Positions 18,675 to 28,144 are shown, counted from the stretch's first letter. The stretch: DNA of 48,770 nucleotides from Pelagibacterales bacterium SAG-MED49 (GCA_014653365.1 JACWEQ010000008.1:1-48770); one strand, 5' to 3'. The notes: generated by a model from the sequence alone, not told the origin. Program-made: numbers and translations.

Positions 18675-19807
18675 TTGCTTGAATGCTTATAATTAAATTT
18701 TTTAACGAATATTAGGTATAGAGTTATAATAAAAATAATTGGTAGTAATGAAATTACAACATTTCTAATCAATGAATCTGAGATTAATCTTATGGTTGTT
18801 TCTGAAAAAATTATAAAAAATAGACCTATTAAAAATGTAATAAGTTTTAACTTTGAATACCTAGAGTCCTCTTTTGATAAAATTATTAATAGAAGAGGGA
18901 TTAATGATAATATTAGAATATAGAGAGGAATTATAAATCTTTTATATAATTCTTTAAAAATATTATTTGAGTTTCTTATTGAGCAATTTACTATTTTAGG
19001 ATTGATTTTATTTTTTTTTTTTGAAATTAAGAAGTTTGCACATTTAAACAAATTAAGTGATGTAAGCTCTTGAGTTTTTTGCTGTGAATGAAATGAACTT
19101 GACTCAGCATTATTTAATCGGAAATCTGATTTTGAAAAACTAATGTTAGTTATTTTATCATTTTTTCCTGTGATGGTTTCTCCATCAAATAAAACCAAGA
19201 TTGGCATATCATTAATTTCTTTAAAAAAACCTTTTTTTGCGTAAGTTATTTGAAAATTGTTTTGATCGATTTCTTTTTTTAAATATAAATTATATAAATT
19301 TCCTTCTGCATCTTTCTTTTCACTATAAATTGTAATTTTTTTTAAAGTGTCATTAAATCTTTTGGCTTTAATAAAATTTTCATAAAAATTTACTGATGAT
19401 TCTCTCAGAAAAGATCTTGCCAAATCTTGAGCTCTTGGAACAGCTATTGATGAGAGTATTAATTGAATTAACATTAATATACATGAAAATTTAAATACAA
19501 AATTGATCAATTGAATTTTGTTTTCACCAAAATTCCAAAATATTATTAATTCATTATTTGCTTCATACTTAATTGTTACATAAAACAAGCTAAAAAATAA
19601 TACAAATGGAAATAATTTATTTAAAATTTTGGGAAAATTAAGCAGGGAATAACTTATATAAACTGAATAACTTCGACCATCTTCTATCATGATATCAAGA
19701 AAATTTACTGCCTGAAATACCCAAATCACTATCCCTGAACTAAAAAGAGCTATTAAAAAAAAGCTCATGTAATCTAGTAATAATTTTCTATATATTATTT
19801 TTTTCAT
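18671..19807 (-). CDS. lptF: LPS export ABC transporter permease LptF
   Basis: Partner permease of LptG in the inner-membrane LPS extraction complex. The 378 residues show helices at about 12-32, 55-75 and 98-120, the conserved stretch AVPRAQDLARSF just after the third helix, a periplasmic domain, and C-terminal helices from about 290. The first gene of a six-gene minus-strand run ending in rsmA. It contains an A12 tract (positions 19011-19022) in the coding strand, encoding SKKKN. LptB is not in the window. Confidence 0.9.
   Translation of the reverse strand: MKKIIYRKLLLDYMSFFLIALFSSGIVIWVFQAVNFLDIMIEDGRSYSVYISYSLLNFPKILNKLFPFVLFFSLFYVTIKYEANNELIIFWNFGENKIQLINFVFKFSCILMLIQLILSSIAVPRAQDLARSFLRESSVNFYENFIKAKRFNDTLKKITIYSEKKDAEGNLYNLYLKKEIDQNNFQITYAKKGFFKEINDMPILVLFDGETITGKNDKITNISFSKSDFRLNNAESSSFHSQQKTQELTSLNLFKCANFLISKKKNKINPKIVNCSIRNSNNIFKELYKRFIIPLYILILSLIPLLLIILSKEDSRYSKLKLITFLIGLFFIIFSETTIRLISDSLIRNVVISLLPIIFIITLYLIFVKKFNYKHSSK
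19011..19022. repeat. 12-base A/T homopolymer inside lptF
   Basis: Twelve T on the plus strand, twelve A in the lptF coding strand, in the periplasmic-domain coding part. The frame is open as written. It is the longest homopolymer I noticed in the window. Confidence 0.9.
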
Positions 19808-19868
19808 TGAAATATGATAATTTTACACCTATATAGCACTCTACTCGCAATGAGTGTATTTAAAATTT

Positions 19869-21326
19869 ATGACTGTTCAAATTAATTATAAAAGTAGTAA
19901 ATTAAAAAAAGATTTACCAAATCTAGTCTTATTTGTTGATGAAAAATTCAATATTGCTGGTTTAGAAAAAAATATTTCTAAATCTGAATTTTCATATATT
20001 TCAGATTTGTTAAAAACTAGCGATTTAAAAAAAGATTTACTTTTTTTTGAAATTAATTCAAAAAAAACTATATTTTTAGTGTCCATCAAGAAAGATATAA
20101 AAATTTCAGATATAGAAAATTTGGGAGCCAAATTTCACAGTTTTATAAATTATGATAAGAAAAATGAATACTTTGTAGACTCAGATACAATAAATAACAA
20201 AATTAAAAATTTTGTAGGATATTTTCTTCATGGATTGAAATTAAAATCATATGAGTTCAATATTTATAAATCAAAAAAAAATAAAAAATTGATCTCTATT
20301 AATATTATAGGTAATAAAAATAAGATATCCCCACAAGATTATCTAAAATTCAATGCATTAGAGAGAGGAAGTTTTTTTGCAAGAGATCTTGTCTCAGAAC
20401 CAGGAAATATTTTACACCCTGATGAATATGCAAAAAGAATAAATTCACTTAAAAAATTTGGATTAAAAATAAACATTTATGATGAAAAAAAATTAAAAAA
20501 ACTTGGAATGAACGCTTTGCTTGGCGTAGGACAGGGAAGTATTCGGGGATCATATCTTGTAACAATGGAATGGAACGGTAAAAAAAATAATTCCAAACCT
20601 TTAGCTTTTGTTGGAAAAGGTGTTTGTTTTGATACTGGTGGTTACTCATTAAAACCAGCAAAGTTCATGGAAGATATGACTTATGATATGGCAGGTTCTG
20701 CTACAGTAGTAGGTTTAATGAAAAATCTTGCAATAAGAAAAGCAAAAATTAATGCTGTAGGTGTTGTTGGGCTAGTTGAAAATATGGTGAGTGGAAATGC
20801 TCAAAGGCCAGGTGATATAGTGAAATCTTATAGCGGCAAAACAATAGAAATATTAAATACGGATGCTGAAGGAAGATTAGTCTTAGCAGATGCTTTAACC
20901 TTCACTGAAAAAAAATTTAAACCTAAATTTATGGTTGATTTAGCAACTTTAACTGGTGCCATTATAGTTTCATTAGGTTCTGAATATGCTGGTTTATTTT
21001 CAAATGATGATAAATTGTCAAAACAATTATTAGAAGCAGGTGATAAGGTTGAAGAAAAATTATGGAGAATGCCTTTACATAAAAACTTTGATAAACTTAT
21101 AGATTCAAAAAATGCAGATATGCAAAACATTAATTATGTTGGTGGCGCAGGATCAACTACTGCAGCACAATTTTTACAAAGATTTATTTTAAATAAAACA
21201 CCTTGGGCTCATTTAGATATAGCTGGCATGGCATTTTCAAAATATGGTGGAGCTTTAAATTCAGGTGGAGCAACTAGTTATGGAGTAAGATTATTGAACA
21301 AACTAATAGAGGATTACTATGAGTAA
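19869..21326 (+). CDS. pepA: Cytosol (leucyl) aminopeptidase
   Basis: M17-family two-metal aminopeptidase that releases N-terminal residues from peptides; PepA of E. coli also binds DNA. The C-terminal catalytic domain shows GKGVCFDTGGYSLKP and the signature NTDAEGRLVLADAL, with AGSATVVG and HLDIAGMAF following; the N-terminal domain is divergent and Lys-rich. I prefer the ATG at 19869 (MTVQINYK) to a GTG 15 bases upstream, which would place the start even nearer the divergent lptF promoter. The product is 485 residues, normal for M17. It overlaps ndk by 8 bases. Confidence 0.95.
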   Translation: MTVQINYKSSKLKKDLPNLVLFVDEKFNIAGLEKNISKSEFSYISDLLKTSDLKKDLLFFEINSKKTIFLVSIKKDIKISDIENLGAKFHSFINYDKKNEYFVDSDTINNKIKNFVGYFLHGLKLKSYEFNIYKSKKNKKLISINIIGNKNKISPQDYLKFNALERGSFFARDLVSEPGNILHPDEYAKRINSLKKFGLKINIYDEKKLKKLGMNALLGVGQGSIRGSYLVTMEWNGKKNNSKPLAFVGKGVCFDTGGYSLKPAKFMEDMTYDMAGSATVVGLMKNLAIRKAKINAVGVVGLVENMVSGNAQRPGDIVKSYSGKTIEILNTDAEGRLVLADALTFTEKKFKPKFMVDLATLTGAIIVSLGSEYAGLFSNDDKLSKQLLEAGDKVEEKLWRMPLHKNFDKLIDSKNADMQNINYVGGAGSTTAAQFLQRFILNKTPWAHLDIAGMAFSKYGGALNSGGATSYGVRLLNKLIEDYYE

Positions 21327-21729
21327 TACAGAACAAACCCTATCAATTATTAAGCCAGATGCAGTTGAAAGAAATTTAGATAATGAAATCAAAGAAATGT
21401 TTAAAAACAAAGGTTTTTCAATTGTAAAAGAAAAAAAAATACAAATAGAAAAACCTGAAGCTGAAAAATTTTATAAGGTTCATGAAACTAAGCCTTTTTA
21501 TAATGATCTTTGTGCTTATCTTTCATCAAGTCCAATAGTTGTAATGGTTTTGGAAAAAGAAAATGCAGTATTGGCTAATAGAGAGCTTATGGGAGCAACA
21601 AATCCTACAGAAGCAGAAGAGGGCACTATTAGAAAAAAATATGGAATTTCCATTGATAAAAATTGTGTTCATGGATCTGATAGTGTTGAAAACGCAAAAA
21701 TAGAAATAGATTTTTTCTTTAAAGATTAA
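21319..21729 (+). CDS. ndk: Nucleoside diphosphate kinase
   Basis: Equilibrates nucleoside di- and triphosphates through a phosphohistidine. The 136-residue sequence starts EQTLSIIKPDAVERN, contains GATNPTEAEEGTIRKKYG and has the active-site His in NCVHGSDSVENA near residue 116. It lacks none of the family motifs. Its start overlaps the pepA stop, and its stop shares the four bases TTAA with the stop of purN on the other strand. Confidence 0.98.
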   Translation: MSNTEQTLSIIKPDAVERNLDNEIKEMFKNKGFSIVKEKKIQIEKPEAEKFYKVHETKPFYNDLCAYLSSSPIVVMVLEKENAVLANRELMGATNPTEAEEGTIRKKYGISIDKNCVHGSDSVENAKIEIDFFFKD

Positions 21730-22301
21730 AAAACTTTTAGAATAGCCTTTGGATACAATTTATGTTCTTTTGCTAAAATTTTTTTAGCAAGTGTTTTAGG
21801 TGTTTCATTTTTATTTATCCTTACTTTATCTTGAAGAACAATTTTTCCAGAATCTAGTTTTGAATTAACAAAGTGGACAGTACAACCAGAGTATTTTTCT
21901 TTGTTTCTAATTGCCCTTTCATGCGTATTTAAACCTTTGAATTTTGGAAGGAGAGATGGGTGAATATTTAATATTTTTCCATCAAAATTATTTATAAAGG
22001 TTTTTGATAAAATTTTCATAAAACCAGCAAGACAAATTAAATCTATTCTATTTTTTTTTAATTCAAAAAGTGTTTTTTTTTCATCTACATGTTGTTTTTT
22101 GAAATCAAATATCTTTGTTTTAATTTTAAAAATTTTTCCATATTGTAGACCTTTAGATTTAGGGTTATTTGAAAGTATTAAGTTAATAGATAGGGGTGAT
22201 TTTTTAAGTTTAGAAAATTTTATGAGTGATTTAAGATTACTTCCAGTCCCAGAAATAAAAACTGCAGTTTTTATTTTATTAGATCCAGTTAATAGAGCCA
22301 T
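21726..22301 (-). CDS. purN: Phosphoribosylglycinamide formyltransferase
   Basis: Transfers a formyl group from 10-formyl-THF to GAR in purine synthesis. The 191-residue protein has VFISGTGSNLKSL at the phosphate-binding loop, CLAGFMKILS, the signature NIHPSLLPKFKGLNTHERA and GCTVHFVN with the conserved His. The N-terminus is about ten residues longer than the usual MK-x-x-V-L-I-SG start because the only ATG overlaps the end of purM by 23 bases. The purM-purN pair is conserved. Confidence 0.96.
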   Translation of the reverse strand: MALLTGSNKIKTAVFISGTGSNLKSLIKFSKLKKSPLSINLILSNNPKSKGLQYGKIFKIKTKIFDFKKQHVDEKKTLFELKKNRIDLICLAGFMKILSKTFINNFDGKILNIHPSLLPKFKGLNTHERAIRNKEKYSGCTVHFVNSKLDSGKIVLQDKVRINKNETPKTLAKKILAKEHKLYPKAILKVF

Positions 22302-23307
22302 TTAGTTTAACTTTATTTTTTCCTTTAGAAATCTTGCCAATCACATATGGTTTAAATTCTTTTGTAAAGTATTTTTTTACTTTATCTAAATTTTTAGAAC
22401 TAATTATTAAACAAAAACCAACACCACAATTAAATGTTTTAAGCATTTCTTTATCTGGTATATCATTCTTTTTAAGCCATTTAAAAATTTTAGAAGCATT
22501 AATTTTTGTTAAATCAATTTCAGCAACTAAATTCTCAGGAATAATTCTTTTTATATTGTCGGCTAAACCACCACCAGTAATATTGGCACATCCATTGATT
22601 AAATTTTTATTAATCAACTTAAGAACTTCTTTAACATAAATTTTAGTTGGTCTTAATAATTCGGTTTTTAAAAAAATATTTTTTTTAATATTAATCTTTT
22701 TTTTATTGAGCACGTATCGAACTAGAGAATAACCATTAGAGTGAAGACCACTAGACGGTACAGCTAATACTAGATCATTATTTTTAATTTTATTTTTACT
22801 TAAAATTTTATTTTTATCAACTACTCCAGCTGCGAATCCTGCAATATCAAATTTACCTTTTTCGTAAGTACCTGGCATTTCTGCTGTTTCTCCACCTACC
22901 AATTCACATTCTGACTGTTTACACCCATTTACTATGCCTTTAATAATTGATTTTAGTTTTTTTAAATCAATTTTGTTAATAGATATGTAATCTAAAAATA
23001 AAAGTGGTTTTGCACCTTGAACAATTAAATCATTTACATTCATAGCAACCAAGTCAATTCCTATGGTGTCATATTTATTTAGAACATTGGCAATTTCAAT
23101 TTTAGTTCCAACACCGTCAGTACAAGCAACAATTTTAGGTTGTTTAATATGATTTGGAATATTTGATATAGAACCAAAACCTCCAATATTAGAAAACTTT
23201 TTTTTGCCTTTTTTTTTTGATGAAACTGTAGATATGAAATTAACAAAGCTATCAGCAGCATCAATATTAACTCCACTTTTTTTATAGGTAAAAATTTTTT
23301 TATTCAT
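22279..23307 (-). CDS. purM: Phosphoribosylformylglycinamidine cyclo-ligase (AIR synthetase)
   Basis: Closes the imidazole ring to make AIR in purine synthesis, using ATP. The 342-residue protein has YKKSGVNIDAADSFV at the start, CTDGVGTKIEIA, GIDLVAMNVNDLIVQGAKPLLFLDY, GGETAEMPGTY and SSGLHSNGYSLVR, a full set of PurM motifs. The start lies only 11 bases from the divergent DUF2066 gene, so its promoter must reach into that neighbour. Confidence 0.97.
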   Translation of the reverse strand: MNKKIFTYKKSGVNIDAADSFVNFISTVSSKKKGKKKFSNIGGFGSISNIPNHIKQPKIVACTDGVGTKIEIANVLNKYDTIGIDLVAMNVNDLIVQGAKPLLFLDYISINKIDLKKLKSIIKGIVNGCKQSECELVGGETAEMPGTYEKGKFDIAGFAAGVVDKNKILSKNKIKNNDLVLAVPSSGLHSNGYSLVRYVLNKKKINIKKNIFLKTELLRPTKIYVKEVLKLINKNLINGCANITGGGLADNIKRIIPENLVAEIDLTKINASKIFKWLKKNDIPDKEMLKTFNCGVGFCLIISSKNLDKVKKYFTKEFKPYVIGKISKGKNKVKLNGSINWI

Positions 23308-23318
23308 TAATATGTTTT

Positions 23319-24398
23319 ATGAAATTTAATTTTAAATTTTTTTCTTTTAGAGAACTATATATTCATTTTTGTTTTCTGGCTTTACTAAATATTTTTTTTT
23401 CCACAACTAATGTATATGCTAAAAGCTTTAATATTAACGATATAGAAATATCTACTCCATTTGAGTTAAATTTTAACAAAAATCAGATAATTGATGAGGG
23501 ATTTTTGGAAGCATTTAATGAATTAGTTTTATCCATAGTCCAGACAAAAGATCAGAAAAAACTTAGAAAAACTTCTCTTGCTAAAATTAAAGGGATGATT
23601 GAAACCTTTTCAATTAAAGAAGAAAAATTTATTAATGAAATTTATTATTTAACATTAAATGTTTCATTTAATAAAAAGAAAGTATTTAACTTACTAGAAC
23701 GTAAAAATATATTTCCGTCTTTGCCAATAAAAAAAGATGTATTATTTATTCCAATAATCCTTGATGAAAATAAAGATGAAATTTTAATATTTTCTGAAAG
23801 TTATTTGTTTAATAATTGGAATTTAGATATTAAAAAATATCATTTACTTAATTTTATTTTACCAACAGAAGATTTAGAAGATTTCAACTTAATAAAAGAT
23901 AATTCAAAAAATTTAGAGAATTATAACTTTGAACCAATAATTAAAAAATATAACTTAGAAGATCACATTATAATGATTGTGTTTAAAAATGATAAAGAAA
24001 TAAGAGTTTTAAATAAGATAAATTTTAATAAAAAAATGGATTTAAAAAATTCAAAGTTTCAAAATTTGAGTTTAAAAAATGAAAAAGAATTTCAACAATT
24101 CATCGAAAATTTAAAAGATGTTTACGAAAATTACTGGAAATCTAACAATGAAATCAATACTTCGATTAAGTTAACTTTAACAGTTTCAATTGAAAATAAT
24201 GATAATTTGAAAATCTCTAAATTTGAAGAAGTACTAAGTAATGGAGATCTTATATATGATTTTTATATTTTTAAAATTAACAATAAAAGTAATGTTTACA
24301 AAATTATATTCAACGGTTCACCTGACCATTTTTTAAAAATTATGAAAGATAAAAATTATGACTTTGATATCCAAGATCAGATATGGGTTTTAAAATGA
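23319..24398 (+). CDS. DUF2066-type exported protein
   Basis: Protein of 359 residues with an N-terminal signal sequence (hydrophobic stretch about 14-30, cleavage likely near NVYAKS at 34). The rest is soluble, Lys/Asn/Ile rich, with no catalytic motif I recognise. I assign DUF2066 from the general layout (exported, early segment with LARKTSLAKIKGMI-like helix, later two-domain beta-rich part) and from its position between purM and hdaA, where alphaproteobacteria often carry such a gene. Function is unknown; a periplasmic role is inferred from the signal peptide only. Its end overlaps the preferred hdaA start as ATGA. Confidence 0.65.
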   Translation: MKFNFKFFSFRELYIHFCFLALLNIFFSTTNVYAKSFNINDIEISTPFELNFNKNQIIDEGFLEAFNELVLSIVQTKDQKKLRKTSLAKIKGMIETFSIKEEKFINEIYYLTLNVSFNKKKVFNLLERKNIFPSLPIKKDVLFIPIILDENKDEILIFSESYLFNNWNLDIKKYHLLNFILPTEDLEDFNLIKDNSKNLENYNFEPIIKKYNLEDHIIMIVFKNDKEIRVLNKINFNKKMDLKNSKFQNLSLKNEKEFQQFIENLKDVYENYWKSNNEINTSIKLTLTVSIENNDNLKISKFEEVLSNGDLIYDFYIFKINNKSNVYKIIFNGSPDHFLKIMKDKNYDFDIQDQIWVLK

Positions 24399-25057
24399 AA
24401 GATTTAAATCAGCTAATTATTAAATTTGACTATGATCAAAATTTTAAAGATCAAGATTTTTATGTTTCTAAAAGTAATGAATATTCTTTTAAATTACTAA
24501 ACAGTTGGCCAAATTGGGAAAAAAATTTTTTAAATTTAATTGGAGAAAAATTTTCAGGCAAAACACACTTAATAAATATCTTTTTAAAAAAATTTAAAGG
24601 AATTAAAATAGACGCTAGTAATATAAATAATCATATTTTAAAAGAGATTAAGATTTATGAAAATATTGTTGTTGAAAATCTCAATAAAGATATCAATGAA
24701 AATTTATTTTATACATTGCTAAATATTATTGAGCAGGACAATAAATATTTAATTGTAACTTCAAAAAAACCTATTGTTGATTTTTCATATAAATTAGATG
24801 ATTTAAATTCTAGATCTAAAAATTTTCTTTTATCCAGTATAGAAAAACCTGATGATGACCTTATGTTCGCATTAATACTTAAAAATCTTTCTGATAGACA
24901 AATATCAATAGATAAAAAGCTAATAGATTTTATTATTAAAAGAATTGATAGATCCTATGGCAAAATTTTTGATTTCATATATAAAATCGACGAAATTAGT
25001 TTAAAAAGAAAAAAAGCTATAGATTTTAAAATTATTAAAGAGGTCTTGGGAGAATAA
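24395..25057 (+). CDS. hdaA: DnaA-regulating protein HdaA
   Basis: DnaA-related ATPase that, with the DNA clamp, inactivates DnaA after initiation (regulatory inactivation). From the ATG at 24395 the protein is 220 residues. That start overlaps the upstream stop as ATGA and puts QLIIKF at residues 6-11, a good match to the N-terminal clamp-binding motif of Hda proteins; an ATG 12 bases earlier only adds four residues. Walker A is GEKFSGKT at 50-57. The C-terminal part DLNSRS ... SIEKPDDDLMFALILKNLSDRQISID matches the Hda/DnaA AAA+ lid. It lacks a DnaA DNA-binding domain IV. It is immediately followed by aspS. Confidence 0.87.
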   Translation: MKDLNQLIIKFDYDQNFKDQDFYVSKSNEYSFKLLNSWPNWEKNFLNLIGEKFSGKTHLINIFLKKFKGIKIDASNINNHILKEIKIYENIVVENLNKDINENLFYTLLNIIEQDNKYLIVTSKKPIVDFSYKLDDLNSRSKNFLLSSIEKPDDDLMFALILKNLSDRQISIDKKLIDFIIKRIDRSYGKIFDFIYKIDEISLKRKKAIDFKIIKEVLGE

Positions 25058-26842
25058 TTGAATAAGTACAGAACTCATAATTGTAACGAATTAAGAAAAA
25101 AAGATTTAGATAAAGATATTTCTATATCTGGATGGATTAACAAAAAACGAGATCATGGAAACTTACTATTTATTGATTTACGTGACAATTACGGAATTAC
25201 TCAATGTATTATTGATAAAGAGAATAAAAATTTTTTAGAGTTAGAAAAAACTCAATTAGAAACTGTTATAAAAATACAAGGAAAAGTAATTAATCGTTCA
25301 AATGAAACCATTAATAAAGATATTGAAACAGGTGAAATAGAAGTTGTAATAAATAAATTTGAAATATTAGGAACCTGTAAAGAGCTGCCAATGCCTGTTT
25401 TTAGCGATCAAGAATATGCAGAAGAAATCAGATTAAAATATAGATTTTTAGATTTAAGAAGAAAAAAGATTCATGAAAATATAATTCTAAGATCTAAAGT
25501 AATTTCATATATCAGGAATGAAATGACAAAAATAGGTTTTTTGGAATTTCAGACTCCAATTTTAACTTCTTCAAGTCCAGAAGGAGCAAGAGATTTTCTT
25601 GTTCCAAGTAGATTGAATCCTGGTAAATTTTATGCATTACCACAAGCTCCTCAACAATTTAAACAGCTAATTATGGTATCTGGATTTGATAAATATTTTC
25701 AAATAGCTCCATGCTTTAGAGACGAAGATGCAAGAGCTGATAGAAGTCCAGGTGAATTTTATCAATTAGATTTAGAAATGTCATTTGTTGAACAAGAGGA
25801 TGTTTTTAATGTAGTTGAAAAATTATTAGTCAATACTTTTAAAAAATTTTCAAATAAGAAGTTAATGTATGATCAGTTTCCGAAAATTTCATATGTTGAT
25901 GCAATGTTGAAATATGGAAGTGACAAACCTGATTTAAGAAACCCTCTAGTAATAAACGATATTACAAATGTATTTGAACGTGATGATGTGTCATTTGAAA
26001 TTTTTAAAAAACTTGTAAAATCTGGCTCTAAAGTAAGATGTATTTCTACTAAAAATACAAAAGACAAACCAAGAAGTTTTTTTGACAATATTGATAAATG
26101 GGCCAAAGAACAAGGTGCTTCAGGATTAGCATATTTTACTTTTGAAGAAGAGGGAGAACTTTTCGCAAAAGGTCCGATAGGAAAATTTTTTTCCAAAGAA
26201 GCTTTAGTAGAAATAATGAAAAAAACAAATTCTGAAGTAGGTGATAGTATTTTTATGGCTTGTGGAAAACAAAATGATTTAGAAAAAATTACTGCACAAG
26301 CTAGAGATAAAATTGCTAAAGATTTAGATTTAATAGATGATGATATCTTCGCTTTTTGTTGGATTATTGATTACCCAATGTTTGAAAGAAATGAAATAAC
26401 AAATAAGATTGAATTTAGTCATAATCCTTTTTCAATGCCTCAAGGTGATTTAACTGATAAAGACTTAGAAAATCCCCTAGATATATTGGCTTATCAGTAT
26501 GACATTGTTTGTAATGGTATTGAGCTATCTTCTGGAGCAATAAGAAATCACAAACCAGAACTTATGTATAAGCTATTTTCAATTGCTGGTTATGATAAAA
26601 ACCAAGTCGATGAAAAATTTAGTGGAATGATCAACGCCTTAAGTTTTGGAGCGCCTCCACATGGAGGAATTGCTCCTGGTATTGATAGAATTGTAATGTT
26701 ATTAGCAAATGAAAAAAATATTAGAGAAGTTACTATGTTTCCAATGAATCAAAATGCTCAAGATTTGATGATGAAAGCACCATCTGAGGTTACTGAAGAG
26801 CAATTAAAAGAACTTAATCTTGCTTTAAAAACTAAAAAATAA
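25058..26842 (+). CDS. aspS: Aspartyl-tRNA synthetase
   Basis: Class II synthetase charging tRNA-Asp (and probably tRNA-Asn if no AsnRS exists). The N-terminal OB fold includes GWINKKRDHGNLLFIDLRD; the catalytic domain has SSPEGARDFLVPSR, QAPQQFKQL, motif 2 FRDEDARADRSPGEFYQLD and motif 3 GIAPGIDRIVML; the bacterial GAD insert lies between. At 594 residues it is full length. The start is a TTG at 25058, directly after the hdaA stop, with GGGAGA at 25048-25053 as a well-placed ribosome site; there is no suitable ATG nearby. Confidence 0.97.
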   Translation: MNKYRTHNCNELRKKDLDKDISISGWINKKRDHGNLLFIDLRDNYGITQCIIDKENKNFLELEKTQLETVIKIQGKVINRSNETINKDIETGEIEVVINKFEILGTCKELPMPVFSDQEYAEEIRLKYRFLDLRRKKIHENIILRSKVISYIRNEMTKIGFLEFQTPILTSSSPEGARDFLVPSRLNPGKFYALPQAPQQFKQLIMVSGFDKYFQIAPCFRDEDARADRSPGEFYQLDLEMSFVEQEDVFNVVEKLLVNTFKKFSNKKLMYDQFPKISYVDAMLKYGSDKPDLRNPLVINDITNVFERDDVSFEIFKKLVKSGSKVRCISTKNTKDKPRSFFDNIDKWAKEQGASGLAYFTFEEEGELFAKGPIGKFFSKEALVEIMKKTNSEVGDSIFMACGKQNDLEKITAQARDKIAKDLDLIDDDIFAFCWIIDYPMFERNEITNKIEFSHNPFSMPQGDLTDKDLENPLDILAYQYDIVCNGIELSSGAIRNHKPELMYKLFSIAGYDKNQVDEKFSGMINALSFGAPPHGGIAPGIDRIVMLLANEKNIREVTMFPMNQNAQDLMMKAPSEVTEEQLKELNLALKTKK

Positions 26843-26845
26843 AAA

Positions 26846-27670
26846 TTATTTTTTTCCTTTTAAATTTATTTTAACATCAGAGAGATCTACCAGGTTCTTT
26901 TTGTAGTTATTTCTTACAAAACCCTTGCTTGTAATATCTTTTACGATTTTTAATAATTGATTTTGATCTTCAGATCCTTGCTCATCAACTGAATAAGCAT
27001 CATTACCGCCAATTGAAGGAGTATGAGCTAAGTCTTCTCTATTTTGATATGAGATAGCTAGTTCTCTAAAAATATAATCTAAAATCGAACTTGCACTCAA
27101 TATTCTGTCGTTTCCGTGAACTTTTCCTGAAGGTTCAAATTTTGTCCCAACAAAAGCACTAATATACTCATCTAAAGGAACACCATACTGAAGACCAAGA
27201 GACACAGCGATTGCAAAATTATTCATTAAAGCTTTAACTAGTTCGCCCTCTTTACTTGTATCAATAAAGATTTCTCCTATCTTTCCATCTTCATATTCTC
27301 CTGTATGAAGATATACTTTATGATCCCCAATAGTTGCTTTTTGGATGTATCCTTTTCTCCTATCTGGCATTCCAAATCTTCTACCACCTCTTTCTGAAGA
27401 TTTGTTTAAGCTAGCAATAATATTTTCTTTATTTTGTGGTGTTGTTTGATTTGTTTTCGTAACTAAATCAACTTTTTTGTTCTCAATGACTTTGTTGTTA
27501 TTTGGGTCAAGGCTTTTAGTTTTTCGATTATCCAATTTAACATCTAAAACTTCGAATTTACCATCATCTCGTTTTTCAAGGTTTTTAAGCTCAGTTTCAT
27601 TAATATCATCAAGATAATGATTAACTTTAAAAGTACATGTGTAATAAGTCTCAACTAAATATTTTGCCAT
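26846..27670 (-). CDS. Free-standing homologue of the C-terminal part of B12-dependent ribonucleotide reductase (TSCPD-type)
   Basis: A 274-residue protein whose residues 100-217 ([26 protein letters not shown], then [18 protein letters not shown], then [21 protein letters not shown], quoted in pieces) match, from memory, the C-terminal region of alphaproteobacterial NrdJ that contains the TSCPD domain. The catalytic ten-stranded barrel with its active-site cysteines is absent; the only Cys is at residue 12, and the usual terminal CxxC zinc ribbon is also missing. The N-terminal 100 residues are unlike NrdJ. No nrd gene is adjacent. A regulatory or nucleotide-binding role is possible but unproven. 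It stands alone on its strand, with 114 bases upstream. Confidence 0.75.
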   Translation of the reverse strand: MAKYLVETYYTCTFKVNHYLDDINETELKNLEKRDDGKFEVLDVKLDNRKTKSLDPNNNKVIENKKVDLVTKTNQTTPQNKENIIASLNKSSERGGRRFGMPDRRKGYIQKATIGDHKVYLHTGEYEDGKIGEIFIDTSKEGELVKALMNNFAIAVSLGLQYGVPLDEYISAFVGTKFEPSGKVHGNDRILSASSILDYIFRELAISYQNREDLAHTPSIGGNDAYSVDEQGSEDQNQLLKIVKDITSKGFVRNNYKKNLVDLSDVKINLKGKK

Positions 27671-27784
27671 TTAACCTCAATTTTAATTTTAATTTGAATA
27701 ACGAATTATTTAATTTATATACAAATTCATATTTTAGTCTAATTTAAATTATACAATTTTAGATTGAAAATAAAATAATATTTT

Positions 27785-28144
27785 ATGTTGACACTTTTAC
27801 AAAAAATTTTCACCTGGTGGAATCAAGACACCTTTGGAACAAGATTGAAAACTATTTTCTATGGAAAGTTAGTTGGAAGAGATGAATCAGGTAACAAATA
27901 TTATGAAAGTAAAAATGGTAAAAGGTGGGTTATTTATGCAAGCTCTATTGATGCATCAAAAATACCAGTTGAATGGTATTCATGGATGCATTTTACGCCT
28001 AATAAAATTGAAAAAAATCACAATTTTGAAAAATATGATTGGCAAAAACCTCACCAATCTAATTTAACTGGTACAGAAGAGGCTTATTATCCAAATAAAA
28101 ATAAAGATGGTATCAAAAAAAAATATTCTAGCTGGAAAGAATAA
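27785..28144 (+). CDS. NDUFA12-like accessory subunit of complex I
   Basis: A 119-residue homologue of the mitochondrial 17.2-kDa (NDUFA12) subunit of NADH:ubiquinone oxidoreductase. Matching segments are TFGTRLKTIFYGKLVGRDESGNKYY, KRWVIYASSIDASKIPVEWYSWMHF and LTGTEEAYYPNK, read in order; the W-H/WMHF and TGT-x-x-AY blocks are characteristic. Alphaproteobacteria are known to carry this supernumerary subunit away from the nuo operon. It overlaps the following DUF2155 gene by 38 bases, a conserved neighbour. No nuo genes are in the window. Confidence 0.93.
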   Translation: MLTLLQKIFTWWNQDTFGTRLKTIFYGKLVGRDESGNKYYESKNGKRWVIYASSIDASKIPVEWYSWMHFTPNKIEKNHNFEKYDWQKPHQSNLTGTEEAYYPNKNKDGIKKKYSSWKE

